Shown here in pieces: positions 33,901 through 51,208 of a stretch of 64,000 nucleotides of DNA. The first letter of the stretch is position 1. Every line of letters begins with the position of its first letter. The stretch lies in NCBI GenBank assembly GCA_029204225.1, contig CM055101.1, forward strand, positions 45,630,180 to 45,694,179, given 5' to 3'. Origin of the DNA: Diphasiastrum complanatum. Lineage: Eukaryota; Streptophyta; Lycopodiopsida; Lycopodiales; Lycopodiaceae. The translations under genes were made by a program, and so were the position numbers. The notes beneath the pieces are model-generated. The model saw only the letters and a list, made by a program, of their open reading frames with translations. It was not told the DNA's origin and searched no databases.

Positions 33901-36900
33901 GTAGAAGCAACAGCACTGGTTCTAGAGCATAAAAAGTAATCTTAAGCCCACTTTATGAACCAGAAAGGACAAATGGAAGCCATAATACATGGCCCAAAAA
34001 TCACATCCCAAGGCAGTTGAACACGTTGAAGATTTCATGTACAAAAAGGAATGTATCTCTCAGTAGTGATGACCTTGCAAAAGACCAGTATACCTCTCAA
34101 AACAATGAATGGAATTGCATCAAAGCGATGAATGGAGTTGCAGAGAGAGGCATGGGGGCATATGTGTATCACACGACCTGTGCATGCCTGTAAATGTACA
34201 TTTGGTTGATAACCACCATGAATCTAATTCTTAATGAAAAGGGGCACAATTCCAGCATAAAGGCATAAACATGGAGATTGTGGCGAAGGAAGACTGTATC
34301 ACTTTGTTACAAGTAAATAGACCCACACCTAGCAGAAAGATCAGGACTAGCATTGTAAATAGCACAAATGATGAGCATAGGTGCCAAGCTACATATTGCT
34401 ACATTTGATGCCTCGAAAATCATAGATAGATTTCAAGCTAGTTTAACGGCCCATGATAACCAAATAGAAGTAGTAATAGTAGGTCAAATATTAGCCACTT
34501 GTGAAAGCCAAACTTGATTGTAAATGCACCTATAAAGTGCGCAATATATCCAAGTAGAGTCCAATGTAACAGAGCAAACTATGGCTGCCATACAAGCATG
34601 GAGGTATTCCCCTCAATGGAATGATTGAATGATCAAATAGCCTAAAATGAAATTGCCAACTAGAACCTCTGCAACAGTGATGGAATAACCTTCATGCATG
34701 ACCAACACTGTAAAATTGGTGTTGTACAAATGGATACACAATTGCTCCTATAGACCATGTCATTTTACCAATGGACAACGAATACCAAAGAAAACATCAA
34801 CTTGTATTGTAGGCCTAAAGAATGGATTAAGAATGTCACTGACTTTGCTAATCTGCGCCAAAAGAACTCTACTACTGCATCATGTCTTGCATGAGCACAC
34901 CAGCGCTTCCACTGCACCAATCTAACAAAGGAGTGCTAGAGAAAAGTGAAAACATCACCACTAGATAATCTAAAGTGCAGAAAAGCATCCCAAGCTAGAC
35001 ATATAGTCCAGGAATGCCACTTCGCCATAGAAAGAAATAGCTATGGAGGTACTCAAAGATCCCAAACTATCCAAACGAACTAAGAATGCCAAGTAGCATC
35101 CACATGAACTCAATCAAAGGCATCCCAAGCTAGTCCTGTATACTAGGAATGATATGTAACTTTTGGGAGGTACAAAGCGATTTCAAGGTGTTCTGAAGGG
35201 ACCCTGATTCCGTGTACTAGTGTAGATATCTTATTTTCCCAAAAACTTGACTTGTTGATGATTTGAGCTATACAACTCCAATTTACATGCTGTGAAATGC
35301 ACTTCAGTCTTTTGAGCATATAGACCAATATAGTGTCATAGTTTACACATGATATTCTTGACATTAAAACAAAATTTTCTCCGTTATGACAGACATTTGA
35401 CTTTGAAGTAACATGATATAGCAACTCTGATTCACAAATCATTAGTAAAAACTGTAGTGAACAGTGTCTCTATATCATGTAAAAGTTCAAGATTTGATTC
35501 GCCAAAAAATATGATAGTGACAGTTTTGACCAAAGATGGCAATTTTGGGTTTTTGATTGAAACCCTTCTATAGGCAAATTTGTCAACACTAGACTGTGAG
35601 GGTTGAAAACTCCCATCCTTGACCTCCACACAAAAAATAAACAAATAATTACAAACTGGGCATTGAGTGGGAGTAGGACATGTGTAGAGGTCTCCTTTCA
35701 AACTGGAAATGTGGGCAGCAAGCTGGAAAATTTGTTCCACACTTTTTAATCTATGTTCTCCAAGATAGAAAGTGTTTCTCCATGTTAGAAATGAAGACAA
35801 GTAGGTTGCACACATTTAAATTTTAAAAGTATGTTCTTCATGGTGCTCCAAGCTGGAATGTGATTTGTCCCTACAAGAAAAAGCTATTGCCAGCCCTGGA
35901 AAGTGCTTAAATATCAAGTTAAGAACTCTATATCCGTTTGTATATTTGTGTTTGTGTGAGCTCATCCTTCAAGTAGACCGCAGACCTTCTTCCAAAGGTG
36001 TGAGTCCTTAGTCTCTTATGCCTTACCGTTTGCTCCATGGCCAAATTGGATCCAGATAATGCTGTCTTTTCCACTTAAAAATAGGGACCACCCGAGTTCC
36101 CAATCCTGTTAGTAGACCATATAATTGACAATATGTGGGGCCCTTAGTAATGAATAAGAATGTCCTTAACTGGTATTATAGAAGTTGTAATGTGTTTTTG
36201 ACAGTTTGATGTGATTTTGAGATCAGCACCTGTTATGTTCTTAGTTTAGTACCAAAGGTATAAGAGATCCTTAGGAGGTATAGTGTATTGAGCTGTGGTA
36301 AAGGCTTTGTAATCTTGAATATAATTCTATGCTTGAGAACTTTGATTATTATTAGCATAGCGTCACCACTACTTTATTACACGTTTTTACATATATTTGA
36401 GATGCTAAAAAAAAATTTGCATATCATGGAAAAGAGTCAGAGTAGTATTACACAGCTCAAAAGGAGAAAAAAGCTGTGTTTCAATTCAATGTTATTGAGA
36501 AGATGGCTGCTTACCAAAGAAATTACATTTTTCCTTCTATTTTTTGACATCGGTGTATGCAGAGTATCATAGAGCTCCCATATATTTTTGCGCAAACTAT
36601 AGTATATGGTGTCGTGACATATTCCATGATTCATTTTGAGTGGGCTCCAGGTATGGGATTGCTACTTGGGTGATCATCATTATAGATTGATCACATCTAC
36701 TTGAACTTGTGGATTCTTTATTTGGTGATTGTTCTTGCACATGGCAGTCAGAGTTATTCATACTGGAAATGCACATTTGAGCATGTTTCGTTTGCAAGCC
36801 TGATATTTGGAAGTGTCATGGGTGCAGATAAATTTTTTTGGTACCTACTATTTATGTTTTTGACATTCACATACTTCACATTTTATGGGATGATGGCGGT

Positions 36901-37432
36901 TGGGCTTACCCCTTCACAGCAGTTAGCAGCAGTTGTTTCATCAGCTTTCTATTCTCTGTGGAATCTCTTTTCAGGATTTTTGATTCCTCGTCCTGTAAGC
37001 ATCTTTGCTTTCTGTTTTTTCCAAAGTAACTGCTGATTTCTATATGGAAATTGTACTGGAAGATGCTTGTTCATTTTGTCCAATACTGACCAAAAAAATA
37101 TGATGTGGTTACTATCTAAGAGCCCTTTAATTTTTTACTGAAACTAATGCTTCTGGGATTTACAGAGGATGCCTGGATGGTGGGTATGGTTTGCATACCT
37201 GAGCCCAATATATTGGACTCTTGAAGGAATGGTAACTTCTCAACTTGGTGATGTTACAGATCCAATACAAACTATATTGGGAAAACTTGAAGTACGAGAC
37301 TATATACGCTCATATTACGGCTACAAACATGAACTTTTAGGAGTTTGTGCTGCAGTTCTTCTTGGGTTTATCATTCTTTTTTGGTTGGTTTTTGCATTTT
37401 CAATTAAATTTTTGAACTTCCAAAGACGCTGA
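27915..37432 (+). CDS. PDR-type ABC transporter (ABCG, full-size), last four exons
   Basis: Exons 27915-28076, 36563-36650, 36828-36994 and 37166-37432 join in phase with GT-AG borders. They encode the second membrane domain of a pleiotropic drug resistance transporter: [104 protein letters not shown] and the typical end FLNFQRR. Full-size ABCG proteins have about 1400 residues, so only the last ~230 are here. The exons are free of stops and look functional. The family exports hormones, waxes or defence compounds across the plasma membrane; the substrate cannot be told. The first intron here is 8.5 kb and holds a gypsy remnant. No upstream exon was found in the window. Confidence 0.85.
29448..31350 (+). 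pseudogene. Ty3/gypsy pol remnant inside the PDR intron
   Basis: Starts in the end of reverse transcriptase ([20 protein letters not shown]). RNase H follows ([37 protein letters not shown] at about 30110), then integrase, open at 30640-31002 ([48 protein letters not shown]). It has stops and frameshifts and no recognisable gag or LTR pair. It belongs to the same family as 23291-26330. Confidence 0.85.
31683..31723. repeat. Direct repeat with CACGTG core
   Basis: ACGTGACACGTGTCATATG occurs at 31683-31701 and 31705-31723. A third degenerate copy with CGTGTCATATGCTCAT follows near 31783. Each complete copy contains the palindrome GACACGTGTC. It could be U3 enhancer sequence of an LTR. Confidence 0.7.
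33066..33098. repeat. (ATC)n microsatellite
   Basis: About eleven ATC/CAT triplets with one interruption, in intronic DNA. Confidence 0.9.
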
Positions 37433-42340
<4,908 letters not shown>

Positions 42341-44075
42341 CTACATATATGGCATGGTTGCTTGACTGCTAAGTATACCCAAATGCTCATGACAAGCCTG
42401 CACTTGAAGACTTTCTTCAGCAGTCAATAGTATCGCTTGAGAACAAGGCCTTGATACTTGAAACCCTGGATTTGGCCTTTTAAGTATTGTTACACCCGGA
42501 TCTGGCGTTGGGTTGGGGGTCTGTTGCAACGTAAAACAATCAGACTTTGGTTGAATCTTGCTCATTGAAGAAAAATCTTCAATCTTAGTCTTTCCCTTCC
42601 CATTGTCTTGTGGTCTTGAAGACCATGTGACTGTGCTGGCATGTGTACCTTGTGTTGGTTTCCACCAAGAGTTCCACTTGTCACAGATACCTGTTGTAAT
42701 GTAGCATCCACTGATTGTTGTAGAAGACTTGGTAGAATTTGCGTAATTTCTGCTGCTGCAATTTGTTTGATGGATTGTACCAGCTCTGTGTTTTGTGATA
42801 TAGTAGGCATTAGAGCGTGAGGTGACTCTGTGTGCTTTTTGGATTTGGGAGGATTGTCTTGTAATCCCGGTGGCATCAAGAATTTTTGTTTGTGGTGCAT
42901 GTTGACTAGAATTTCCTGATAACATGGTACATGCTGGTCCTTATAAGATAATGTCATTCTTGCTTTTTGTAATTGCCTCAATGGACAATCTAGACATGGA
43001 TGGTTGACATGGAAGGTTGTTCGATCACCTCGATGTGGGCATTCTGATTGGCGATGGCTTCCACCACATCCAAAACAACGTACCATGCACATAATACCAT
43101 CCCCTCGGAGGTGATAAACATACACAGATAAAAAAATGTCCCTTCTCACTCTCCACATAGTAGAGTGGTAAGCTATCATGGTCTTCACTTGATTTTTGGG
43201 ACATGCCTAACGATATTACCAAGACTTCCACTCCACCTTTTTCGGTTGAGGACTATCTTGATGTGCTCGAGACAAAACTCTTTACATCCGTTGAGTGATC
43301 CTCGTCTCGCAAAGTTTTTGTAAAGCTCCATGGCGCAATTGTAGAGATTTGGACTCATCAAGGCGTTGTGTGGTGGCAACCCGCAGTGATGGGACCAAAA
43401 ACTCCACTGACATTACGGCATCTTGACCATAAATCGATTGAAATGGCGATTGATCAGTGCTTCCCTTATATGTTGTCCTGAATGCCCACAGAGCAGCATG
43501 TAGTTTGTGTTCCCAATCAGATCTGCTAGCTTAAACTGTTTTCTTGATAACGCTAGACAAGATCTTGTTGGATGATTCTACCAGCCCATTACCTTGAGGA
43601 TAATATGGTGTGCTGAATTGGTGGATCACGAAAAATTCCTCCAATAGACCTTGGGAACTGTAATGTCAGATGAAAAATGACCACCACCAATGCCTTCATG
43701 TGACAATGATATGATCTGGGTGGTTTCATGTGGAAGAACATATCTTCGGAGGATGGTATTTGATCCTTGTTGATATAATTGGCTGGCAATCAGTTGGTAA
43801 GATCTAGCCTTAAGTATTAACCTCTTCTACTTCGCCGTTTGGTAGGGATCTATCTGGTTGGCCCCACATTAGATATTCAACTATATATGCGGCCCATTCC
43901 GGTATTGTATCAATATAAAATAGGGCATCATCTAGTAACTCATCATCAGGTTGGGTTGTCACTTTCTTCCATTTGATTCACGGCACATGATCTGCCATAT
44001 TTTTCTTGCCTACCACTATCCAAAAATCTAACTCCAACAATAGAAGCAACCATCGAGTGATTCGTCCTGTGTTGC
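42341..44075 (-). pseudogene. Ty3/gypsy RNase H end, integrase and zinc-knuckle remnant
   Basis: Read from high to low coordinates: RITRWLLLLLELDFW...MADH (RNase H end), YQLIASQLYQQG and LRRYVLPHE (integrase zinc-binding region), HQFSTPYYPQGNGLVE and WEHKLHAALWAFRTTYKG (integrase core), with stops between. Below 43190 an open frame has RCFGCGGSHRQSEC, a CX2CX3HX4C zinc-knuckle variant, followed by a Gln/Ser-rich region. A knuckle normally lies in gag, upstream of integrase, so the part below 43200 may come from a different or rearranged element. Confidence 0.7.
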
Positions 44076-44515
44076 AAGTTTTATTCACTAGATATATCAT
44101 GTATGGCTTGGCCTTCTCATCATATCCAAGGAGAATACACCTAACAGCTTTTACATCCAATTTCCTTCGTTTCTCATTAGGAATATGAGCATAAGCATCA
44201 CAACCAAATACTCTCAAATGAGAAATATCAGGTTTCTTTCTAGTAAAAGCTTCACGAGGTGTCTTACCTTCCACATATTTCGTAGGACACCTATTCAGGA
44301 TGTGCGTAGTTGTGCTGCAAGCTTCTGCCCATATGTTTGGCATACCCTTGCTTTTGAGCATTGCCCTGGCCATCTCAACAATGGATTTGTTTTTTCGCTC
44401 TGCAACTCCATTTTGTTTTGGTGAATAAGGTGTTGTAGTCTGCCTCTTGATCTCTTAATCTTTGCAAAAAACAATAAATTCTGTCAAAAAGTACTCACCA
44501 CCTCCATCAGATCTC
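44076..44515 (-). pseudogene. Ty1/copia integrase fragment
   Basis: Contains LKTLRSDGGGEYF near the upper end, then a stop, GVAERKNKSIVEMARAML, IWAEACSTTTHILNRCP and HLRVFGCDAYAHIPNEKRRKL. This is the typical end of the copia integrase core. The open frame passes without interruption into gypsy RNase H sequence near 44075, so two unrelated elements are fused here. Confidence 0.8.
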
Positions 44516-44524
44516 AAAGTTTTG

Positions 44525-44984
44525 AGCTGGGGAGGAGATGTAGACAATCGTAAGTCCACATCTGGATTTCCATTCTTCTTCAACGGCGGTCCTATCTCAT
44601 GGAACAGTCGTAAGCAAACCTCTATCGCACTTTTTTCTACAGAAGCATAATATATTGCTGCTTCTCAATCTATTAAGGAAGCGTTTTGGTTGAGAAATTT
44701 ACTGACGTTAATCTGTATCAGTACAGCCCTACAATTTTATTCTATGATACTCAGAGTGCTATTGCCTTATCGGCCAACCCTAGATTTCACTCTAGGAGTA
44801 AGCACATTGAAATCAAATATTAGGGACAAGGTTCTCAACAAGGAGGTAAGCTAAACGTACTGCAGAATGCAGGACATGGTTACAGTTATATTCACGAAAG
44901 CATTAAGTGTTAATGTACACAACAAATTTTGTGCATTGCTCAGTTTGAAGATCAAGGCATTCACGGATCCAAATTAAGGGGGGG
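44525..44984 (+). pseudogene. Ty1/copia RNase H fragment with polypurine tract
   Basis: Reads GGDVDNRKSTSGFPFFFNGG, SWNSRKQTSIALFSTEA, then a stop and frameshifts, with VIFTKALSVNVHNKFCALL near the end. A purine run AAGGGGGGG precedes the LTR at 44985. It closely matches the end of the element at 45682-51208 and so is another member of that family. Confidence 0.85.
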
Positions 44985-45681
44985 TGTTGGATTTATCTCC
45001 TCTACTCTCCTAAATCCCATTTTAATCTGTCTCCATGCATGCTGCATTTTTACTCATGTTGTCGCACAGTCTGCGTACTTACATGTAAAATAAGACAGAC
45101 GAATAAAATGCAACTATCTACATAAATACAAGTAAATTCTCACAAGCGAAAAAGAGACGAAAAAAACACGACACTGTGTTTTTACACGTGTTTTGTGATA
45201 GGCGAAAAAGGCGACACTACCTTGCAAAATGCCAAAGGTGCCCTAGGAAAAGTGAAGGCACTCTGTAAATCAAATCCTAAGGCATTTCGTCAGAATGATG
45301 CATTTTTCACATCTTCACCAACGTTCATTTCAACAAAAACTGACATCGCATCCTTTTCACGCTCATCCCATGCAATTGCACTAACAGATTTGACAACGAC
45401 AACAGCCACCCACGATCTCCTGCAGACAGCACATCCACTTTGTACTTTCTTCATTTGCACACCTGTAACATTGTGTATATATATTGCATACCTTTTTGCG
45501 TATTCAGTGATTAATAAATCAAGAACAAGTGTGTGTGTAAGATATAGCATCAGAAGCTTATCAGAGATAGACGAAGTAGATGTCTTGCGCATTAATTCTT
45601 TATTGTCAGTAATAGGTTCATTCCTTTTTCAGATTGAATTAGCTTTGTAGAGCACGCGGTTTCGTCCGCTATTGTCTTGTG
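44985..45681 (+). repeat. Copia LTR, truncated at its 3' end
   Basis: Starts TGTTGGATTTAT after a polypurine tract. It contains sequence also found in 49769-50100, with a ~250 bp extra segment (about 45200-45460), and ends TCCGCTATTGTCTTGTG, where a second LTR copy begins at once. Confidence 0.7.
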
Positions 45682-45850
45682 TGTTGTATTTATTCTCTCT
45701 ACTCTCCTCAAATCCCATTTTGATATGCCTCCATTCATGCTGCATATTTACTAACATTATCGCGTGGTCTGCATATTTACACGCAAATTTGCTCAGACAA
45801 AGAAAAGGCGAAAGAATCGTGACACTGTGTTTTTACACACGTTATGGTGA
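45682..45850 (+). repeat. Remnant of copia 5' LTR
   Basis: TGTTGTATTTATTCTCTCTA onward matches the start of the LTR at 49769 for about 165 bp and then runs straight into gag-like coding sequence. The rest of the LTR and the primer-binding site are missing. Confidence 0.7.
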
Positions 45851-48800
45851 CAACAATTACCATCTAAGGAAATTTAAAATGAAAAATGTACTAATGGCAA
45901 AAGAATTGTACGACGTTGTTACAGGTGCAGAAGGAAAACCCGAAGCAGACGACGCGGCAATTGCCAGATGGAAGCTAAAGGATGGAAAAGCTTTCGCGCT
46001 GCACACTATACAAAGTGCGAGATATAGCTTCCAAGCTACATCTCAGGAAGAAATTCTACTCCCTCAAGATGACGAATGGTGATTCTCTACAGAATCACAT
46101 TAATCAATTCAAGAACCTGCTAAGACAAATGGCCATTGTCGGATCTGTCATAGACGATCAAGACGCAGTGATGCAACTGCTTACAAGCTTGCCAAGTTCT
46201 TATGACAATTGGATGATGATCATCACGACTCGTCCAGAATTGACTCTTTCGAGAGTCATTACTATGTTTTTGCAGGAAGACGCGAAGGAACGAAGCATCG
46301 AGTTCCTCAGCCGATTCTCACGCCTTGTACACCAACAAGAGCATGACAAAGCAGAAGAAGAAGAAAGGCCTAAAGCAATCAAATCCAGACCGGAAACCAG
46401 CTCAGCACAAGGAACAGTCGAATCCGCAGACAAAGAAGAAGCTGTTCTGCAGATACTGCAAATAAAACAACCACAAAATACAAGACTGCCGAATACTTCA
46501 AGCGAAGAACAACAGCAAAGGGTAGTCGAATCAAGTGGAAAATGCAGTTGCAGAAGCTCCACAGCCTATTCAAGAAGCGGATCATGATGCCTTCATGACC
46601 AATCATCAAGGAGCATCTGGCGACAATTCTTGGTTCCTGAATTCCAGAGCCACTCAGCACATGACTAGCCTCATTGGTTGTTTCGAGTCCTATACACCTT
46701 ACAATACTCAGAAATTCGTTCACCTTGGCGACAATAGCACACAAGCTATTAAACGTGAAGGCACTGTAAAATTATGCTTTGCAAATGATCAATCTAAACT
46801 ACTCTCTAAAGTCCGGTATGTACCAAAGTTATCTACGAATTTGCTATCTATAAGCAGAATCACAGATCTAGGACATAGAGTAGAGTTCAAATGTGATCAG
46901 TGTCAAGTAGTTGATAGGACAGGCAAGATCCTAGCACTCGGAAAGAGGCATGGATACTTGTATAAGTTGAGTCATTGCTTTTCTGCCTCTAGTCAGGCTC
47001 TCAGTATTTCAATTCATTCAAATAAAGGTTTACTTTGGCATTATAGACTTGGTCATTTAAATCATGATGTTGTACAACAAATGTCTAGACAATCTATTGT
47101 TCTTGATGTCGACTATCCTCGCGAAAAGGTCGAGTTACCTGTCTGTCAAGATTGTCTAGTTGGTATACAGACTAGGAAACCATTTAAGTCAAGCCATCAG
47201 CATGTTGCTAGATGATTGCTAGATGTTGTACATTTAGATATTTGTGGCCCGATGAAAAATCCTTCGTTAAAGGACACCAAGTATTTTATAACCTTTATTG
47301 ACGAATTCTCCAGAAGGACTATGGTGTACTTCATAAAGAAGAAATCAGAAGCCTTCAACTGCTTCAAAATCTTCAAGGAGTGTGCAGAAAAGGAGACTGG
47401 AAGGACGATCAAGGCCCTAAGGTCAGACAACGGTGGAGAATAAATCTCTGTCGAGTTTAAGGAGTATTGCCAAAGCCAAGGCATTGAGCAGCAATTCATC
47501 ACTCCTTACAGTCCTTAGTCTAATGGCTTAGTTGAGAGGAAGAACTGTACTCTGGTCAAATATGCTAAGTGTATGCTATCGCATGCATCGTTGCCCAAGA
47601 GATTCTGGGCTGAAGCTGTCTCCACTACAACTTACGTCCAGAACAGATGTTCTACCAAGGCCCTCTCAGACAAGACACCCCACGAGGTGTGGACAGGCTC
47701 GAAGCCTTCTTCGAAGAACCTAAGAGTGTTTGGGTGCATTGCCTACGTGCAGATCCCAAAGGACACAAGGAAAAAATTGGACTTCCAAGATCTCAAGACC
47801 ATCCTGATTGGATATACTTCGAATGATAATAATTACAAGTTGTACGATTCTGATACCTAGCAAATCTTGTAGAGCCGGGATATAGTCTCTATCGAGGATC
47901 AGTTCGTCGACCTCAAAGGCAAGGATGTTGCTCAAGAAGAACCTTCATCACCTGCCATTGACACAACAGTCCGAGCTTCTGGCTCAGGCGTATGTATTTT
48001 CGACCCACTTCGAGACAGCGAATCAGATGAAGATGTTGCTGCTACCCAGCAACAAGTCCCAGGAGCGGTTCATCAGTCAAATCTTCCCAGAAGATCAAGC
48101 CGAGTGCGCACACAGCCCACAAGGTATACTCTTGAGTCTGCCTGTCTCTTAATGTAGGAACCGACAACAATCGAAGAGGCACTTAGCCAACCAGACTCTG
48201 ATCTCTGGAGAGAAGCCATGGACAGAGAGTATTCCTCTTTGATCAAGAATCAGACATGGTCATTAGTCGAAGCTCCTATTGGCTGCAATATCATTGATTG
48301 CAAATGGATTTTTAAGATCAAATATAATGCCAACAGAGCAATTGATCGAAGGAAGGCTAGACTGGTAGCACGAGGATTCACCCAGATCCCGAATGTCGAC
48401 TACAGTGAGACTTTTAGTCCAGTCGTCAAACATTTGTCGATCCGAATGCTCTCGTCTTATGCTGCAGCTGCCGACCTTGAAGTACATCAACTTGATGTAC
48501 AAACAGCCTATCTGAATGGAGTTATACAAGAAGATATCTACATGATCCAGCCCGAAGGATACATTCTGAAAGGCATGAAGAATTGTATCTGTAAACTCCA
48601 CAAAGCACTGTACGGCTTGAAACAGTCTGCCAGGGCTTGGTTTTAGAGGATCAACACATTCCTCATTGAACAAGGATTCAAACCAAGCACTGCTGATTGC
48701 AACGCTTATTTGAAGTTAGTGCAACAATCCTTCATTATCATCACCTTGTACGTGGATGATACATTGCTCTTCAGCAACGATACCAATATGGTTAAGGATT

Positions 48801-49768
48801 CGAAACAGATGTTGTTCTCAAAATTCGACATGACTGATCTAGGCGAAGCCCACTTCTGTCTGGAAATTCAAATCCACAAAGATAGAGCAAATCGACTAAT
48901 TTACATCACTCAACAAAGGTATCTTCATAATGTTCTTAACAGATACAATTTGATGAATTGTAAATTAGCTCACTCACCAATGGATCCAGGCCTGCATTTG
49001 TCAAAGGACCAATGTCCCCAGACCAAGCAGGAAGAGGAGCAAATGAGAGAGTATATGTATCGATCGATACTAGGATCTCTCATGTACGCAATGGTCTGTA
49101 CAAGACCAAATATCTCTTTTGTTGTTAGCTCACTCAACAATACATGGCTAATCCTGGCATTACCCATTGGAAGGCTCTTATTCGAGTCATGAGGTATATT
49201 CAAACTACCATGGACTAGTGCATCTGCTATGGAGATGTCAGCAATGACAATCTTCATCAGCTTAGTGGTTATTCTGATGCAAGCTGGGGAGGAGATGCAG
49301 ACAATTGTAAGTCCACATCTGGATTTACATTCTTCTTCAACGACGGTCCTATTTCGTGGAACAGTCGTAAGCAAACCTCTATCGCACTTTCTTCTTTGAG
49401 GCAGAATACATTGTTGCTTCTCAATCTATTATGGGAGCATTTTGGTTGAGGAATTTGCTGTCAGACATCAATCTATATCAATACAGCCTTACAATTTTAT
49501 TTTGTGATAACCAAAGTGCTATTGCCTTATCGGCCAACCCTAGATTTCATTTCTAGGAGTAAGCACATTGAGATCAGATATCACTATATCAGTACATCAG
49601 GGGCAAGGTTCTCGACAGAGAGGTGAGCTTAACGTACTTTAGAACACAGGACATGGTTGTAGACATCTTCACGAAAGCACTCAGTGTTAATGCACACAAC
49701 AAATTTTGTGCATTGCTCACTCTGAAGATCAAGGCATTCACGGATCCAGATCAAGGGGGGGGGGGGGG
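45850..49768 (+). pseudogene. Ty1/copia polyprotein gene (GAG-PR-INT-RT-RH) with stops
   Basis: Domain order is that of Ty1/copia. Gag (LRKFKMKNVLMAKELYDVVTG; QLLTSLPSSYDNW) runs to ~46560. The protease region reads FLNSRATQHMTS where copia normally has a DSGA core. Next come the pre-integrase block (LWHYRLGHLNHDVV), the integrase (LDICGPM, LRSDNGGE then a stop, GLVERKN, NLRVFGCIAYVQIP), reverse transcriptase from ~48170 (IDCKWIFKIKYN, RLVARGFTQIP, LYVDDTLLFSND) and RNase H to ~49740 (SGYSDASWGGDADN). Stops and frameshifts interrupt gag, integrase, RT and RNase H. The polypurine tract is a run of 14 G. Not autonomous. Confidence 0.88.
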
Positions 49769-51208
49769 TGTTGGATTTATTCTCTCTACTCTCCTCAAAT
49801 CCCATTTTAATCTGCATTCATGCTGCATATTTACTAACGTTGTCGCGCAGTCTGCATATTTACACGCAAATTCGCACAAACGAAAAAAAGACGAAAGAAT
49901 CGTGACATTGTGTCCTGTAATATAATGTATATATACTGGATACCATTTGCGTATTGAGGTTAATGAGTGAATGAGTTCATGAGCTGATGAATGAGACGAA
50001 GTAGATGCCTTGTGCATTGATTCTTGATTATCAGCAATAAGGTTTTATTCCATTACAGATTGTATAAGCTTCGTAGGGCACGTGGTTTCGTCCGCTATTG
50101 TCTTATGCTCTACCGCATTATTGACATGTATACATGATATACTTAATTTGATACAGTTCTTTGTTCTGCGTTCAGATATATGTTAATATTTCTATGCTTA
50201 TCATTCATTCTGTCTAATCTTTGTAGTTGTTCTTTCTAGTAATAGACGACTAACATTTAGTCTTGTCTTTCGCAAATCATTCGTGACTGATTATCAGTCG
50301 AGCGCCGTCTAGCTCTTCGCGAATCATTCGCGACAAATAGTTTGTCTTACTATTCACGACAAACCATTCTTCTGGAGCTTCATTCATTTATTAAAGTTTG
50401 GCTACGTAATCAAGAACGACTGTGATTCCCATCACTACCATTTTGTTCGTTCTGATAGACGTAGTCATGCTTTCGGAGAGAGTTGTATAGCTCGTTCCGT
50501 TGCACATGAACATTTTCTGTTTGAGTTCGTTTCTCGTTCGTTTCTTGTTCGAGTTCGTGTCCGTCCTACCTCTTTGAACTTATTTTTTTTTCGTTTCTAA
50601 CATACGACACCTTTTCTCAACTCGTTCATCTCCCTCTCTCCAACATTGTGCTCTACTGCATTATTGACATGTATATTTTGCTATACTTGATTTGATAACA
50701 ACTCTTTTGTTCTGCATTCAATATTGTTATACTTATTTTTATTCTGTCTGACTTTCTTGTTGCTCAATCTGGTAATCTGTTCTTAGCGAGTTATTATTAG
50801 TCTAGTTGTTGACGACTAATATTTAGTCTTGCCTTTCGCGAATCATTCACGATTTATTATCAGTCGAGCTCAATCTAGCTCTTCGCAAATCATTTGTGAC
50901 TAATAATTTGTCTAGTTGTTCGCGATAAATTATTCTTCTGATGTTTTGTTAATGTTCGGCTACATAATCAGATCGACCGTGATTTTTATCACTAACGTTC
51001 TGTTCGTTTCTGATAGGCGTAGTCATGCTTAGGGAAAGAGTAATATAGCTCATTTCGCTGCGCACGAACAGTCTCTGTTCGAGTTCGTTTCTTGTTTGAG
51101 TTTTGAGTTTGTTTCGAGTTCGAGTTTCGAGTTCTCTTCTTTTTCGTGTTTGTTTTCTTTTTGAGCTATTTTCGTTTCTCACGCACGACACACCCTCTTT
51201 CTCCAACA
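49769..51208 (+). repeat. Copia 3' LTR with duplicated 3' part
   Basis: Starts TGTTGGATTTATTC. CTCCAACA, the inverted match of the start, occurs at 50638-50645 and again at 51201-51208. The segment 50100-50645 is repeated, diverged, at 50646-51208 (both have GCATTATTGACATGTAT). Either the LTR is 877 bp followed by a partial copy, or it is 1440 bp with an internal tandem duplication. Confidence 0.7.

Larger units (their letters stand above)
31351..36562. other. Rest of the large PDR intron, no gene recognised
   Basis: 5.2 kb of AT-rich DNA. Open frames here are short and without motifs. Two small repeats are listed separately. The part just after the gypsy remnant may be its decayed 3' untranslated region or LTR. 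Confidence 0.5.

Noticed and set aside
45195-45650. 151-codon ORF as a host gene
   Set aside because: Lies within copia LTR sequence, lacks motifs, and is largely explained by the LTR and an insertion in it.
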